A stretch of DNA of 14,925 bases from Candidatus Woesearchaeota archaeon (GCA_018303705.1 JAGVXQ010000018.1:1-14925), one strand, 5' to 3'. Positions 1 to 6,819 are shown, numbered from the stretch's first letter. The notes: generated from the sequence alone by a model not told the origin. Program-made: numbers and translations.

Positions 1-421
1 CTTTAAATACATGCTCTTTTTCTCTTACTATCCTTATCAATTCTCCAAGATTTATCATATACACAATATGATCGTTGGTGCTCATCATTTTTCCAGCTGC
101 CCTTGCCATGTTCGCAAAATCCTCATACCTTTTGTCATGGTCATCACAAAAAAGTATATCTGGCAGGTTTCCAGCAGCAATTCCATAATGCCTTGCAACT
201 GCATCCACAAAGTCCATTCTCCTCTGTGTAAGTATTTTTTTCCCAGCCTCCATAAGATGCTTTCCTCTCGAATCCACCATCATATCGCGGCCTGCACGCT
301 TCAAGCAATCCCCTGTTTCAACCAGCCATTCTATATTAAACCTTTCACAATATTCTTTCACGAAAGTCTCACTGTAATTTCCAAGCCTTTTTCTAATGTA
401 TTCATGCATGCGAAATATCAC
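1..421 (-). CDS. Hypothetical protein, 3' end cut by window edge
   Basis: An open frame of 140 complete codons runs leftward off the window, so only the N-terminal part is visible. I chose the GTG at 421 because AGGTG (430-426) lies 4 bases upstream, matching the archaeal Shine-Dalgarno sequence. The ATG at 409 is in the same frame but too far from that site; a stop at 460-458 limits further extension. The visible protein is mostly helical and charged (N-terminus MIFRMHEYIRKRL), with scattered Cys and His and a CDDHDK stretch near residue 97. There is no signal peptide or membrane segment. I do not recognise the family. It points away from the insertion element and the gene at 1219, so the element sits in what was a divergent intergenic region. 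Coding is supported by the clean frame, the RBS and codon use like its neighbours. Confidence 0.7.
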   Translation of the reverse strand, partial: MIFRMHEYIRKRLGNYSETFVKEYCERFNIEWLVETGDCLKRAGRDMMVDSRGKHLMEAGKKILTQRRMDFVDAVARHYGIAAGNLPDILFCDDHDKRYEDFANMARAAGKMMSTNDHIVYMINLGELIRIVREKEHVFK

Positions 422-498
422 AAGACACCTCTTTTTATGCCTTGCGTTTTCTCGCTTTCAAAACAGAAAAATAAATGCAAAATGCCCTCAGTGAAGAA

Positions 499-519
499 CC
501 ACCGGTCAGAGACCGGTGG
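499..519. repeat. Right-end hairpin of the IS200/IS605 element
   Basis: CCACCGGTC (499-507), loop AGA (508-510), GACCGGTGG (511-519): a perfect 9-bp stem lying 13 bases past the transposase stop. In this family the transposase binds such an imperfectly single-stranded hairpin near the right cleavage site. It could also act as a transcription terminator for the gene. Confidence 0.85.
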
Positions 520-531
520 CATCTAGGCCAG

Positions 532-993
532 TTATGCCCAAGAACTTAATGTCATCTGTTTTAAACATTTATTTCTCCCATACTTTTGGTTTCTTATGTA
601 ATTGATTGTATTGCTAAAATTCTTTGGAGAACCAATATAATAACTTGGATTCCACAATCCACTATCCCAAAACTTGCCTCCTTGCTCCTTGGACAGTTTC
701 AATTCAGGGAAATATTCAAAGAACTTTTTCGCTGTATATCCTCGCAAAAGCTTTGCTAGTGTGTATTTGTCATACAAACACATGTCTGCAAGAAAATGCA
801 CGTGATTGTTGTCGAATCCCATTTCTCCGATTGGGATGCTGTATTCATAAGCTGCCTCCAACAGTAAAGTTCTCATTCCTTCACGGTATATCTCGTCATC
901 AAATATAGGATGGCAATACTTCACCTTAAACTCACAATGCACCCATGTTTCTCCAACAGCAGAGCTGTATCTAACTGGATTTTCTTTTCTCAT
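532..993 (-). CDS. tnpA: IS200/IS605-family transposase (Y1/HUH), intact
   Basis: This 153-residue protein cuts and rejoins single-stranded DNA through a 5'-phosphotyrosine link. The HUH metal-binding motif is HVH at residues 64-66. The catalytic tyrosine is Y132 in INYIRNQ, with Q136 four residues later, matching the Tyr/Gln spacing of the IS608 enzyme, whose histidines also fall at 64 and 66. The length is in the usual range (about 130-155). The start is set by a perfect GAGGTG Shine-Dalgarno (1005-1000) ending 6 bases before the ATG. The WNPSYYIG stretch at 114-121 corresponds to the FWSPSYF region common in the family. No frameshift or internal stop is present, so the enzyme should be functional. 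No accessory TnpB or guide-RNA-like nuclease lies beside it. Confidence 0.93.
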   Translation of the reverse strand: MRKENPVRYSSAVGETWVHCEFKVKYCHPIFDDEIYREGMRTLLLEAAYEYSIPIGEMGFDNNHVHFLADMCLYDKYTLAKLLRGYTAKKFFEYFPELKLSKEQGGKFWDSGLWNPSYYIGSPKNFSNTINYIRNQKYGRNKCLKQMTLSSWA

Positions 994-999
994 TCAAAA

Positions 1000-1005
1000 C
1001 ACCTC
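1000..1005 (-). promoter_or_regulatory. Strong Shine-Dalgarno site of the transposase gene
   Basis: GAGGTG on the minus strand is complementary to the archaeal 16S rRNA 3' end and lies 6 bases before the ATG. It contrasts with the leaderless genes around it. Confidence 0.8.
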
Positions 1006-1058
1006 ACGAAAAGCTTTATTAATCTCAAAGAACATAGCTCACACTATATCGATGATAC

Positions 1059-1081
1059 AGTGCGAAAACATCCTTCGCACT
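1059..1081. repeat. Internal hairpin in the left end of the IS element
   Basis: AGTGCGAA (1059-1066), 7-base loop, TTCGCACT (1074-1081): a perfect 8-bp stem between the left-end hairpin and the transposase gene. It would fold in the mRNA leader or in single-stranded DNA. A further imperfect hairpin lies at about 1100-1119. Its role is unknown; leader structures damp transposase expression in some IS200 members. Confidence 0.6.
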
Positions 1082-1127
1082 ATTTTTCTTTATTTTTCAA
1101 CAAGAAATAGTTTTCGTTGGAGTTACG

Positions 1128-1148
1128 CCACTAGTCCTAGACTAGTGG
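1128..1148. repeat. Left-end hairpin of the IS200/IS605 element
   Basis: CCACTAGTC (1128-1136), loop CTA (1137-1139), GACTAGTGG (1140-1148). Stem length and loop size equal those of the right-end hairpin. The stems differ only at two central positions (TA here, CG there), and both arms change together. GTAAC occurs on the minus strand on both sides of the hairpin and may relate to the cleavage or guide sequence. Confidence 0.85.
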
Positions 1149-1185
1149 AAATGTTACATTATATAATATACTTTTAAAGCTAGTA

Positions 1186-1199
1186 AACTTTATAAAAAT
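1186..1199 (+). promoter_or_regulatory. TATA box for the membrane protein/ATPase cluster
   Basis: AACTTTATAAAAAT is centred about 26 bases before the ATG at 1219, so transcription would begin at or next to the start codon (leaderless). It lies just outside the insertion element's left end. Confidence 0.65.
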
Positions 1200-1218
1200 A
1201 GTTTCTGTCTAGTTTTCC

Positions 1219-1449
1219 ATGGATTTGACAAAAGCAGGTGTAGTATTGATAATTATAATAATTCTTGTAATTGTGCTCTATACGATGTTCAGCAAGTCTG
1301 CCAGGCGCTACTACAAAAAGGCAGAATCTTGCCACAGGAAAGGCGAGTATTACCATGACATGGGAGATGAAGAATTGTCCCATGACTATTACAAGGAATC
1401 AGAGTATTTCAGGAAAAAGGCAGGGGAGCTTGAGAATGTGGTACAATGA
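1219..1449 (+). CDS. Small membrane-anchored helical protein
   Basis: This 76-residue protein has one membrane segment at about residues 7-25 (Val/Ile/Leu-rich), then a charged, Tyr-rich helical tail of about 50 residues. The tail looks like two similar helices: RRYYKKAESCHRKGEYY (29-45) and HDYYKESEYFRKKAGEL (55-71), reminiscent of a TPR-like or MIT-like helical hairpin, though this is only a resemblance. The short N-terminus and the positive residues after the membrane segment suggest N-out, C-in topology, placing the tail in the cytoplasm. The ATG follows a TATA box at leaderless distance. Its last 14 bases overlap the next gene, which points to translational coupling with the ATPase. It may be a membrane anchor or adaptor for the ATPases; that is inference from context only. 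Confidence 0.8.
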   Translation: MDLTKAGVVLIIIIILVIVLYTMFSKSARRYYKKAESCHRKGEYYHDMGDEELSHDYYKESEYFRKKAGELENVVQ

Positions 1450-2251
1450 CCTTGGTTTTTATGAGAATCCATTTGATGCCAATGCAAGCCACAAGCTTGT
1501 TAGCTATGAAGGCATAATAGATGATGTTCTTTACAACATAAGTGCAGGAAACATAATATTCATAGAAGGCAAGGAAGGCACAGGCAAGACCTCGGTGCTT
1601 AAAAAAGCTATACAAAAATTCATGGGCCGTGGCAAAGTGGCTTACATTGAATGCGAAAAGGAAAAAAGCCTTAATATTGAAGAAGTTCTCAAGGGAAAAA
1701 ACAGCCTCATTGAAAGGCTCTTCAAAAAGATGCCAGCCGGCATGATAGTCCTTATGGATGACATAGCAGAGCTTGACAAGAAAAACACAGAAAGAGTAAA
1801 ATACTTCTATGACCAGAATTACATAAAGTCCATAGTCTTTGCTGGTGAAAGCTACGCAAAGGCAAATTTCTCAGAATCCCTCAAGGACAGGATAAAGGCT
1901 GTGATAAAAATAAATGAGTTAAAGGACTATGAGGCCATAGACATATTAAACTCTAGGCTCGGGGACAAAAAGCTCATATCAGATGACATAGCAAGGGAAA
2001 TATTTGAAAGAACAGATAGAAACCCAAAAAGATTCCTTAATGCATGCGAAGAGCTATGCAAAAAGATCTCAGAAACAAAGGAACCATCAGTTACCATTGA
2101 CCACGTCAATTCAATGTACCCTCATGCGCAAAAGAAAGAACAGCCTGAAAAGCTAAAAAAAAACATCGCAAAAAAAAAGTCAAAAGAGGAAGAAAACCCT
2201 CAAAAGCTTAATGTCATCTATGAAGAGGACATAGCAGAGAGGTATTATTAA
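1436..2251 (+). CDS. AAA+ ATPase, ExeA/Orc-like (first paralogue)
   Basis: This 271-residue P-loop ATPase has Walker A GKEGTGKT at 45-52, a Walker B strand MIVLMDD at 103-109, a sensor-1-like strand KSIVFAGES at 131-139, a conserved basic segment at 151-155 (DRIKA), and a sensor-2-like DRNPKRFL at 194-201. The N-terminal WYNDLGFYENPF resembles the opening of ExeA/GspA-like and related archaeal ATPases. Walker B ends in Asp-Asp where most family members have Asp-Glu, so hydrolysis may be weaker. A Lys/Glu-rich tail (about 230-271) is missing from the paralogue. The ATG at 1436 was chosen because it matches the paralogue's N-terminus and has GGGAG about 8 bases upstream; the frame stays open further upstream, but the extra residues look like a shadow of the overlapping gene. 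Its substrate is unknown. Confidence 0.85.
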   Translation: MWYNDLGFYENPFDANASHKLVSYEGIIDDVLYNISAGNIIFIEGKEGTGKTSVLKKAIQKFMGRGKVAYIECEKEKSLNIEEVLKGKNSLIERLFKKMPAGMIVLMDDIAELDKKNTERVKYFYDQNYIKSIVFAGESYAKANFSESLKDRIKAVIKINELKDYEAIDILNSRLGDKKLISDDIAREIFERTDRNPKRFLNACEELCKKISETKEPSVTIDHVNSMYPHAQKKEQPEKLKKNIAKKKSKEEENPQKLNVIYEEDIAERYY

Positions 2252-2252
2252 A

Positions 2253-2951
2253 ATGGACATCTGGTACAAGGAACTTGGATTTTACAATAACCCTTTCAGC
2301 ATAAAGCCTATGGCATTTCATGACGAAATTATAGGCTATGACGTTGACCTGGTTCTAGGCAAGATAGGCAATGGTGAAGTCATGTTAATAGAAGGCAATT
2401 ACGGCAAAGGCAAAACAACCATACTGAAAAAGATCATAAGGAAATTTGGCGGCCAGAAAAAAATAATATACTACAGCTGCAACAGAACAGAAAGCAATAT
2501 AGACTTTGACAGCCTGATAAAGAACAGGCATGGATTTTTCTCAAGCCTTTTTAGCGATGATACCAATCTTATACTCCTGCTTGACGAAGCCCAGGACTTG
2601 AACCAAGAGGACTCTGAAAAGATTTCAGAATACTACAACAAAAACTTCAAGTCAATTGTTCTTGTCGCTCCTGATTTTGAAAAGCTTAACCTCTCCAACG
2701 GGCTTTCTAAGCTCATAGGCCAGAACATAATAAGGTTGGCTGACCTTACTGAAGATGACTCAGTCAATATAGTAAGAAAAAGAATAGGCTACACAAATTT
2801 TATTTCAGATGACCTGATAAGGATGATATTCAAGAAATCAGGCAAGAACCCGAGAAAGCTATTGAAGAACTGCGAGGACGTCTGTCGACACACAATAAGC
2901 CAGGGCTACAAGCAGGTTAAAGATGATCATGTGAAGAAAGTTCTTGGCTAA
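2253..2951 (+). CDS. AAA+ ATPase, ExeA/Orc-like (second paralogue)
   Basis: This 232-residue protein is clearly homologous to the preceding one. It opens with DIWYKELGFYNNPF, has Walker A GNYGKGKT at 48-55, Walker B LILLLDE at 106-112 with the normal catalytic Glu, sensor-1-like KSIVLVAP at 133-140, and sensor-2-like GKNPRKLLKNC at 197-207. It stops soon after the AAA+ lid and lacks the charged tail. The start codon lies one base after the previous stop, with GAGAGGT upstream, so the pair is co-translated. Tandem paralogues, one with an intact Asp-Glu Walker B and one with Asp-Asp, suggest a hetero-oligomer with unequal subunits. The relatives known to me are Orc1/Cdc6 (replication) and ExeA/GspA (envelope assembly); the membrane protein next door favours a membrane role, but nothing visible decides it. 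Confidence 0.87.
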   Translation: MDIWYKELGFYNNPFSIKPMAFHDEIIGYDVDLVLGKIGNGEVMLIEGNYGKGKTTILKKIIRKFGGQKKIIYYSCNRTESNIDFDSLIKNRHGFFSSLFSDDTNLILLLDEAQDLNQEDSEKISEYYNKNFKSIVLVAPDFEKLNLSNGLSKLIGQNIIRLADLTEDDSVNIVRKRIGYTNFISDDLIRMIFKKSGKNPRKLLKNCEDVCRHTISQGYKQVKDDHVKKVLG

Positions 2952-2963
2952 TTGTAGAGTACA

Positions 2964-2978
2964 CAAATCTTTATAAGC
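2964..2978 (+). promoter_or_regulatory. Probable TATA box for the gene at 3049
   Basis: AAATCTTTATAAGCC would start transcription near 2998 and give a leader of about 50 bases. A second T-rich candidate (AATCTTTTTTT) lies at 2992-3003. Confidence 0.5.
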
Positions 2979-3048
2979 CCAGCAGAAACAAAAATCTTTT
3001 TTTCAAAAAAAGCAGGAAAGACAACAATTATACTGGAGGCGTAAAACA

Positions 3049-3357
3049 ATGAAAGAAACAAACAGAAAAATACAATTAAGAGAGGAAGACAAAGAAACCC
3101 TTGAATTTATAGCGAATAAAACTGACAAGGCACTAAGAGGGATAGAAGCAGGGGATTCAACCCAGCTAACAATGGCCTCATTATACCATGATTTATATGA
3201 AACAATGGTCAACCAATTTAAAGCTCTTGGCTATGATGTCCGTGAATATGAAGACCTAACAAGGCTATGCAGCAAGCCCAACAAAGGGCATTACACAAAA
3301 CAAGAGCGCTTGACTTTTGTTGACTCTGATTTCATAAGAAAATATGGAAGGGCGTAA
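3049..3357 (+). CDS. Hypothetical protein, 102 residues
   Basis: I do not recognise this protein. It is soluble, charged and mostly helical: residues 9-75 look like two or three amphipathic helices, followed by a basic, aromatic C-terminus (KQERLTFVDSDFIRKYGRA). No membrane segment or metal motif is seen. Unlike most genes here it has a good Shine-Dalgarno, GGAGG at 3035-3039, 9 bases before the ATG, and an apparent untranslated leader. It is separated from the ATPase pair by 97 bases with its own TATA box, so it is probably an independent unit. It converges on gatA with 25 bases between the stops. Confidence 0.75.
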   Translation: MKETNRKIQLREEDKETLEFIANKTDKALRGIEAGDSTQLTMASLYHDLYETMVNQFKALGYDVREYEDLTRLCSKPNKGHYTKQERLTFVDSDFIRKYGRA

Positions 3358-3362
3358 AAGCC

Positions 3363-3383
3363 TATTTCTATTCTTTTAATTTT
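3363..3383 (+). terminator. Possible T-rich terminator between convergent genes
   Basis: The short gap after the stop at 3357 carries several T runs on the plus strand (TATTTCTATTCTTTTAATTTT) and no hairpin, as expected of archaeal termination. Confidence 0.35.
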
Positions 3384-4768
3384 CAGCTAAATGCTTTATT
3401 CTTGCATACCTCAATCAGCCTTTTCTCTCCAAGATGCTCAGCTATAAACATTATCCCAACAGGCATGTCATCCTTAAAACCTGCATTTATTGTTATGTGT
3501 GGCAACCCTGCAAGGTTAGGCCCGACAGTCAATATGTCCATCATGTAATTCTGCAATGGCGTTAGTTTTTTTACCTCATCAAATCTTGGCGCTATTATCG
3601 GCATCGTTGGGCTTACAAGCAAGTCATATCTTCTAAAAGCATTCTTGTATTCATTTATTATCAATGTTCTGGCTTTCATGGCCTTCAAGTAATACTGGTC
3701 CCTAAACCCCGCCATCCTTGCAAAAGTTCCAAGTATTATTCTTCTTTTCGCTTCGTCCCCGAACGCATCGGTCCTTATCTTTGAAAAGTATTCATTGAAA
3801 TCCCCTTCAATGTTCTTCTCATGCCCATACCTTATTCCGCAATACTTTGCAAGGTTAGTAGACGCTTCAGATGTTGCTATTAAATAATAAACAGGAATTC
3901 CATATTCTGCTGTTATCGGCAATGATACCTCTTCATATTCAATCCCTAGATTTTCAACAGCATCCAATATTATCTTCTTGATCTCGCTATCAACATTTAA
4001 TGCTTCCTTTATTATCCCTATCTTTCGTATCTTGCCTTCTTTCATCTCCATGTTCAATGAAGTTGAGTCATTCTCATCATGGCCTTTAATCACATCAAGT
4101 ACAAGTTCTATGTCATTTATGTCTTTCGCCATTATCCCTATTTTATCCAGGCTGTTTGCATAATCAATCAACCCATACCTTGAAACCAATCCATATGTTG
4201 GGCACAATCCAATGACTCCGCAGAATGCAGCAGGGTTCACTATCGAGCCTCCAGTCGATTCTGCTATTGAAACATGTACATTCTTGGTAATTTTAGTAAA
4301 CCCTGCACATCCCCCTGAAGAACCTCCTGTCACTCTATCCATGTCAAGAGGGTTTCTTGGCATATTCTTCCCCTTGCCAATGTTTACGCTAAAGCCCCCA
4401 AACCCGAACTCATCCTGGCTTGTCTTGCCTATAACTATTGCATCCTCCTTCACAAGCCTTTCGATCGCTGTTGCATTGAACAAAGGCTTATAGCCATTCA
4501 ATATCATGGAACCTGCTGTAGATTCAATGCCCTTGACGCATATGTTATCCTTTGCTGAAACGCACAACCCTGCAAGCCTCCCAGAATTCTTTTTTACTAT
4601 TTTCTTCCTGACCTCTTCTGCATGCTTTACAGCATTTTCTTCAGCTATAAAATTAAAATAACTGTATCCCACATTTATTTTCTTGGCTTCCTCAAGTATG
4701 TTCTCAACATACCTCACAACATCTATCCTTCCTGATTTCACTTCTTGCAGATATTCCTTGACGTTCAT
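3383..4768 (-). CDS. gatA: Aspartyl/glutamyl-tRNA amidotransferase subunit A
   Basis: GatA releases ammonia from glutamine or asparagine for conversion of Asp-tRNA(Asn) to Asn-tRNA(Asn), or Glu-tRNA(Gln) to Gln-tRNA(Gln), within GatCAB. The amidase-signature catalytic triad is present: Lys73 in SAKDN, cis-Ser151 in GGSSGG and nucleophile Ser175 in STGGSI; the 24-residue Ser-Ser spacing equals that of S. aureus GatA. The length of 461 is slightly below the usual 475-490. After the nucleophile the sequence reads SIVNPAAFCG, where most GatA have SIRQPAAFCG, an uncommon Arg-to-Val change. The gene is the last of a minus-strand operon and overlaps gatC by 4 bp (ATGA). GatB, the kinase/tRNA-binding subunit, is not in this window and must lie elsewhere. 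Confidence 0.95.
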   Translation of the reverse strand: MNVKEYLQEVKSGRIDVVRYVENILEEAKKINVGYSYFNFIAEENAVKHAEEVRKKIVKKNSGRLAGLCVSAKDNICVKGIESTAGSMILNGYKPLFNATAIERLVKEDAIVIGKTSQDEFGFGGFSVNIGKGKNMPRNPLDMDRVTGGSSGGCAGFTKITKNVHVSIAESTGGSIVNPAAFCGVIGLCPTYGLVSRYGLIDYANSLDKIGIMAKDINDIELVLDVIKGHDENDSTSLNMEMKEGKIRKIGIIKEALNVDSEIKKIILDAVENLGIEYEEVSLPITAEYGIPVYYLIATSEASTNLAKYCGIRYGHEKNIEGDFNEYFSKIRTDAFGDEAKRRIILGTFARMAGFRDQYYLKAMKARTLIINEYKNAFRRYDLLVSPTMPIIAPRFDEVKKLTPLQNYMMDILTVGPNLAGLPHITINAGFKDDMPVGIMFIAEHLGEKRLIEVCKNKAFS

Positions 4769-5049
4769 AATGCCCTAGGTCCCTTGAAATAATTCTCTTT
4801 CCTGTTTTTTGTATTTCCAAAAACCTCGTCATAGATTAAGGGTTTTTTTGCAACATCATCCCTCATGACATTCTTTATCTCTATTGGATGGAAGCTAGGC
4901 TTGGCTTTGCTTGTATCCAGCTTGTCCAGTTTCGAAAAATGCTCGAGAATTTCCTTCAGCTCATTTTGTAACTTTTCTATCTCATCATCCCTGAGCCTTA
5001 GCCTTGCATTGTCAGCTACCCTTTTTATCAGTTCTTTTGTTATTTCCAT
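4765..5049 (-). CDS. gatC: Aspartyl/glutamyl-tRNA amidotransferase subunit C
   Basis: This 94-residue protein is the small chaperone-like subunit that wraps around the GatA/GatB interface. Family features seen are the N-terminal helix pair with RVADNARLRLRDDEIEKL (residues 10-27), the helix ending in LEHFSKLDKLDT, the proline-bearing segment KPSFHPIE and the following MRDDV. The length is typical. Its ATG directly follows the aspS stop (no base between), and its end overlaps gatA by 4 bp, so the three genes are almost certainly co-translated. Its position between aspS and gatA ties the complex to Asp-tRNA(Asn) amidation. Confidence 0.93.
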   Translation of the reverse strand: MEITKELIKRVADNARLRLRDDEIEKLQNELKEILEHFSKLDKLDTSKAKPSFHPIEIKNVMRDDVAKKPLIYDEVFGNTKNRKENYFKGPRAL

Positions 5050-6819
5050 TTACCTTTTCGCCATGTCAACTTTTATGCTCAATTCCTTAAGCTGCCTCTG
5101 GCTTAATTCTATCGGCGAACCATCCATGGGGCATTCAGCTGCCTTGTTTTTTGGAAATGCTATGACTTCCCTTATGTCGCTTAATCCAACCATCATTGCT
5201 ACAAGCCTGTCAAATCCCATTCCAAATCCTGCATGGATTGGACCCCCATATTTGTACGCATTAAGCAAAAAACCAAATTTGCTCTCTGCTTCCTCTTCAT
5301 TTATTCCTATAACATTGAACACTTTTCTTTGTATCTCAGGATTGTTTATCCTCACGCTTCCAGAGCACATCTCAACACCATTAAGAACTAAATCATACTG
5401 TGTGCAATGCACACTTCCAGGGTCGCTTTCTATCCTTTCTATGTCCTTCTCAATCGGCATGCAAAACGGATGGTGCGCAGGGTCCCACTTGTTCTCATCC
5501 TCATTCCATTCAAACAGTGGAAAGTCAACAATCCAGCAAAAGTTAAGCTCCTTTTCATCGTAAAGTTTTAGCCTCTTTCCCATTTCTTTCCTTACCGCGC
5601 TCAATGAATCATTTGTTATCTTTTCCTTGTCAGCAATAAATACAAGGGTCTGGTCGTTTTTTATGCCAACTGCCTTTATTATCTCGTTCTGCACATCATC
5701 ACTTAGGTACTTTACAATCGCAGATTCAAGCTTTCCATTTTGCAGCTTTGCCCATGCCATTCCCTCGGCCCTGTATACCTTCACAAATTCTATCAGCTCA
5801 TCAAGCTCCTTTCTGGGAACATTGCTTGGTATCACCATGCACTTTATTATTCCCTTTTCATCAACTGCATTCTTGAAAACAGAAAAATCTGATTGCCCTG
5901 CTATCTTGGTAACATCAACAAGCTCCATGCCAAACCTCAAGTCAGGCTTGTCACTTCCATATTTTTCCATTGCTGTTTTATAAGGGATTCTCTTGAAAGG
6001 CGTCTTTATGTCAACATTGATTACATCTTTGAACACGGCCTTCAGCATGCCCTCGCCAATTGCAAAAACATCTTCTGGGTTTGCAAAGCTCATTTCTATG
6101 TCTATCTGCGTGTGCTCTGGCTGCCTGTCTGCCCTTAAGTCCTCATCCCTCAAGCACCTAGCCAATTGAAAATACCTGTCAAATCCTGCTACCATCAGTA
6201 TCTGCTTGTACAGCTGTGGGCTCTGGGGCAATGCATAAAACCTTCCAGGGTTTACTCTGCTGGGCACAACATAATCCCTTGCTCCCTCTGGTGTTGGCTT
6301 CACAAGCATTGGCGTTTCAATTTCAATGAATCCATTTCTGCTTAAATAATCCCTTGCAACTTGTGCAGCCTTGTGCCTTACAACCATGTTGTTCTGCATT
6401 GCCTGCCTTCTCAAGTCAAGGTACCTGTATTTCATCCTGACATCTTCATTTGCAACAATCCTGTCATCAATTTCTATTGGCGGCACCTCGGACTTGCTTA
6501 TGACATTCAATGAATCAGCAAAAACTTCTACGCTTCCCGTCTTTAGTTTGGGGTTTTCCATTCCCTGTTTTCTTTTCTTTACTGTTCCATTTACCTGCAT
6601 TACAAATTCCCTTCCCAAATGCTCTGCCGCCTTAAAGTCCTTGAAATCAGGGTTAAATACTATTTGTGTTATTCCGTACCTGTCCCTTAAGTCTATGAAT
6701 ATGACTCCGCCATGGTCTCTTCTTGCAGAAACCCAACCCACCAGGCTGACTCTTTTGTTCTCATCATTACCAGTTAATTCCCCGCATACATGTGTTCTCA
6801 TCGAGGTTTTTAAGCTCAT
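5050..6819 (-). CDS. aspS: Aspartyl-tRNA synthetase, bacterial type, probably non-discriminating
   Basis: AspRS is a class II synthetase charging tRNA with aspartate. At 589 residues it has the bacterial layout: OB-fold anticodon domain (about 1-110), catalytic core, the bacterial GAD insertion (about 290-420), and a bacterial C-terminal tail. Archaeal AspRS is about 430 residues and has no GAD domain. Motif 2 is at 223-238 (LRDEDLRADRQPEH) and motif 3 at 530-538 (AGFGMGFDR). His36 in ARRDHGG corresponds to the residue reported as His in non-discriminating bacterial AspRS and Leu in discriminating ones, and a Gly at 86 fits the second reported position. With gatC and gatA immediately downstream, it probably also makes Asp-tRNA(Asn). 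Its start overlaps the TRAX-like gene by 4 bp. Presence in an archaeon implies ancient transfer. Confidence 0.95.
   Translation of the reverse strand: MSLKTSMRTHVCGELTGNDENKRVSLVGWVSARRDHGGVIFIDLRDRYGITQIVFNPDFKDFKAAEHLGREFVMQVNGTVKKRKQGMENPKLKTGSVEVFADSLNVISKSEVPPIEIDDRIVANEDVRMKYRYLDLRRQAMQNNMVVRHKAAQVARDYLSRNGFIEIETPMLVKPTPEGARDYVVPSRVNPGRFYALPQSPQLYKQILMVAGFDRYFQLARCLRDEDLRADRQPEHTQIDIEMSFANPEDVFAIGEGMLKAVFKDVINVDIKTPFKRIPYKTAMEKYGSDKPDLRFGMELVDVTKIAGQSDFSVFKNAVDEKGIIKCMVIPSNVPRKELDELIEFVKVYRAEGMAWAKLQNGKLESAIVKYLSDDVQNEIIKAVGIKNDQTLVFIADKEKITNDSLSAVRKEMGKRLKLYDEKELNFCWIVDFPLFEWNEDENKWDPAHHPFCMPIEKDIERIESDPGSVHCTQYDLVLNGVEMCSGSVRINNPEIQRKVFNVIGINEEEAESKFGFLLNAYKYGGPIHAGFGMGFDRLVAMMVGLSDIREVIAFPKNKAAECPMDGSPIELSQRQLKELSIKVDMAKR

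Larger units (their letters stand above)
485..1160 (-). mobile_element. IS200/IS605-family insertion sequence, single-transposase type
   Basis: The element consists of a Y1/HUH transposase gene (993-532) flanked by two perfect 9-bp hairpins with 3-base loops: the right end (3' of the gene) at 499-519 and the left end (5' of the gene) at 1128-1148. There are no terminal inverted repeats of the DDE kind and no TnpB gene, as in IS200-type members. The true tips should lie roughly 10-20 bases outside each hairpin, so the outer limits are estimates. The family transposes as single-stranded DNA without duplicating its target, so no direct repeat is expected. It lies between two divergent genes and does not visibly disrupt either frame. 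The transposase is intact, so the copy may be active. Confidence 0.85.

Noticed and set aside
11..526. A 171-codon plus-strand open frame
   Set aside because: It is a shadow of the minus-strand gene at 421-1, which has a Shine-Dalgarno site and ordinary codon use; this frame runs through the IS right-end hairpin and reads as low-complexity Cys/His/Ser text.
485..1160. TnpB/omega-RNA or a CRISPR-related system in the IS element
   Set aside because: Only the transposase is present; there is no RuvC-type nuclease gene and no repeat-spacer array anywhere in the window.
1271..1435. N-terminal extension of the first AAA+ ATPase
   Set aside because: These codons are the out-of-frame shadow of the small membrane protein gene; the paralogue's N-terminus and a Shine-Dalgarno site place the start at 1436.
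1219..1449. An ESCRT-type MIT domain recruiting a Vps4-like ATPase
   Set aside because: The helical tail is only loosely similar to MIT repeats, and the neighbouring ATPases resemble ExeA/Orc rather than Vps4; no ESCRT-III protein is nearby.
4865..5563. A 232-codon plus-strand open frame opposite gatC/aspS
   Set aside because: It is Ser/Leu/Phe-rich antisense of a well-conserved synthetase gene, typical of a shadow frame in AT-rich DNA.
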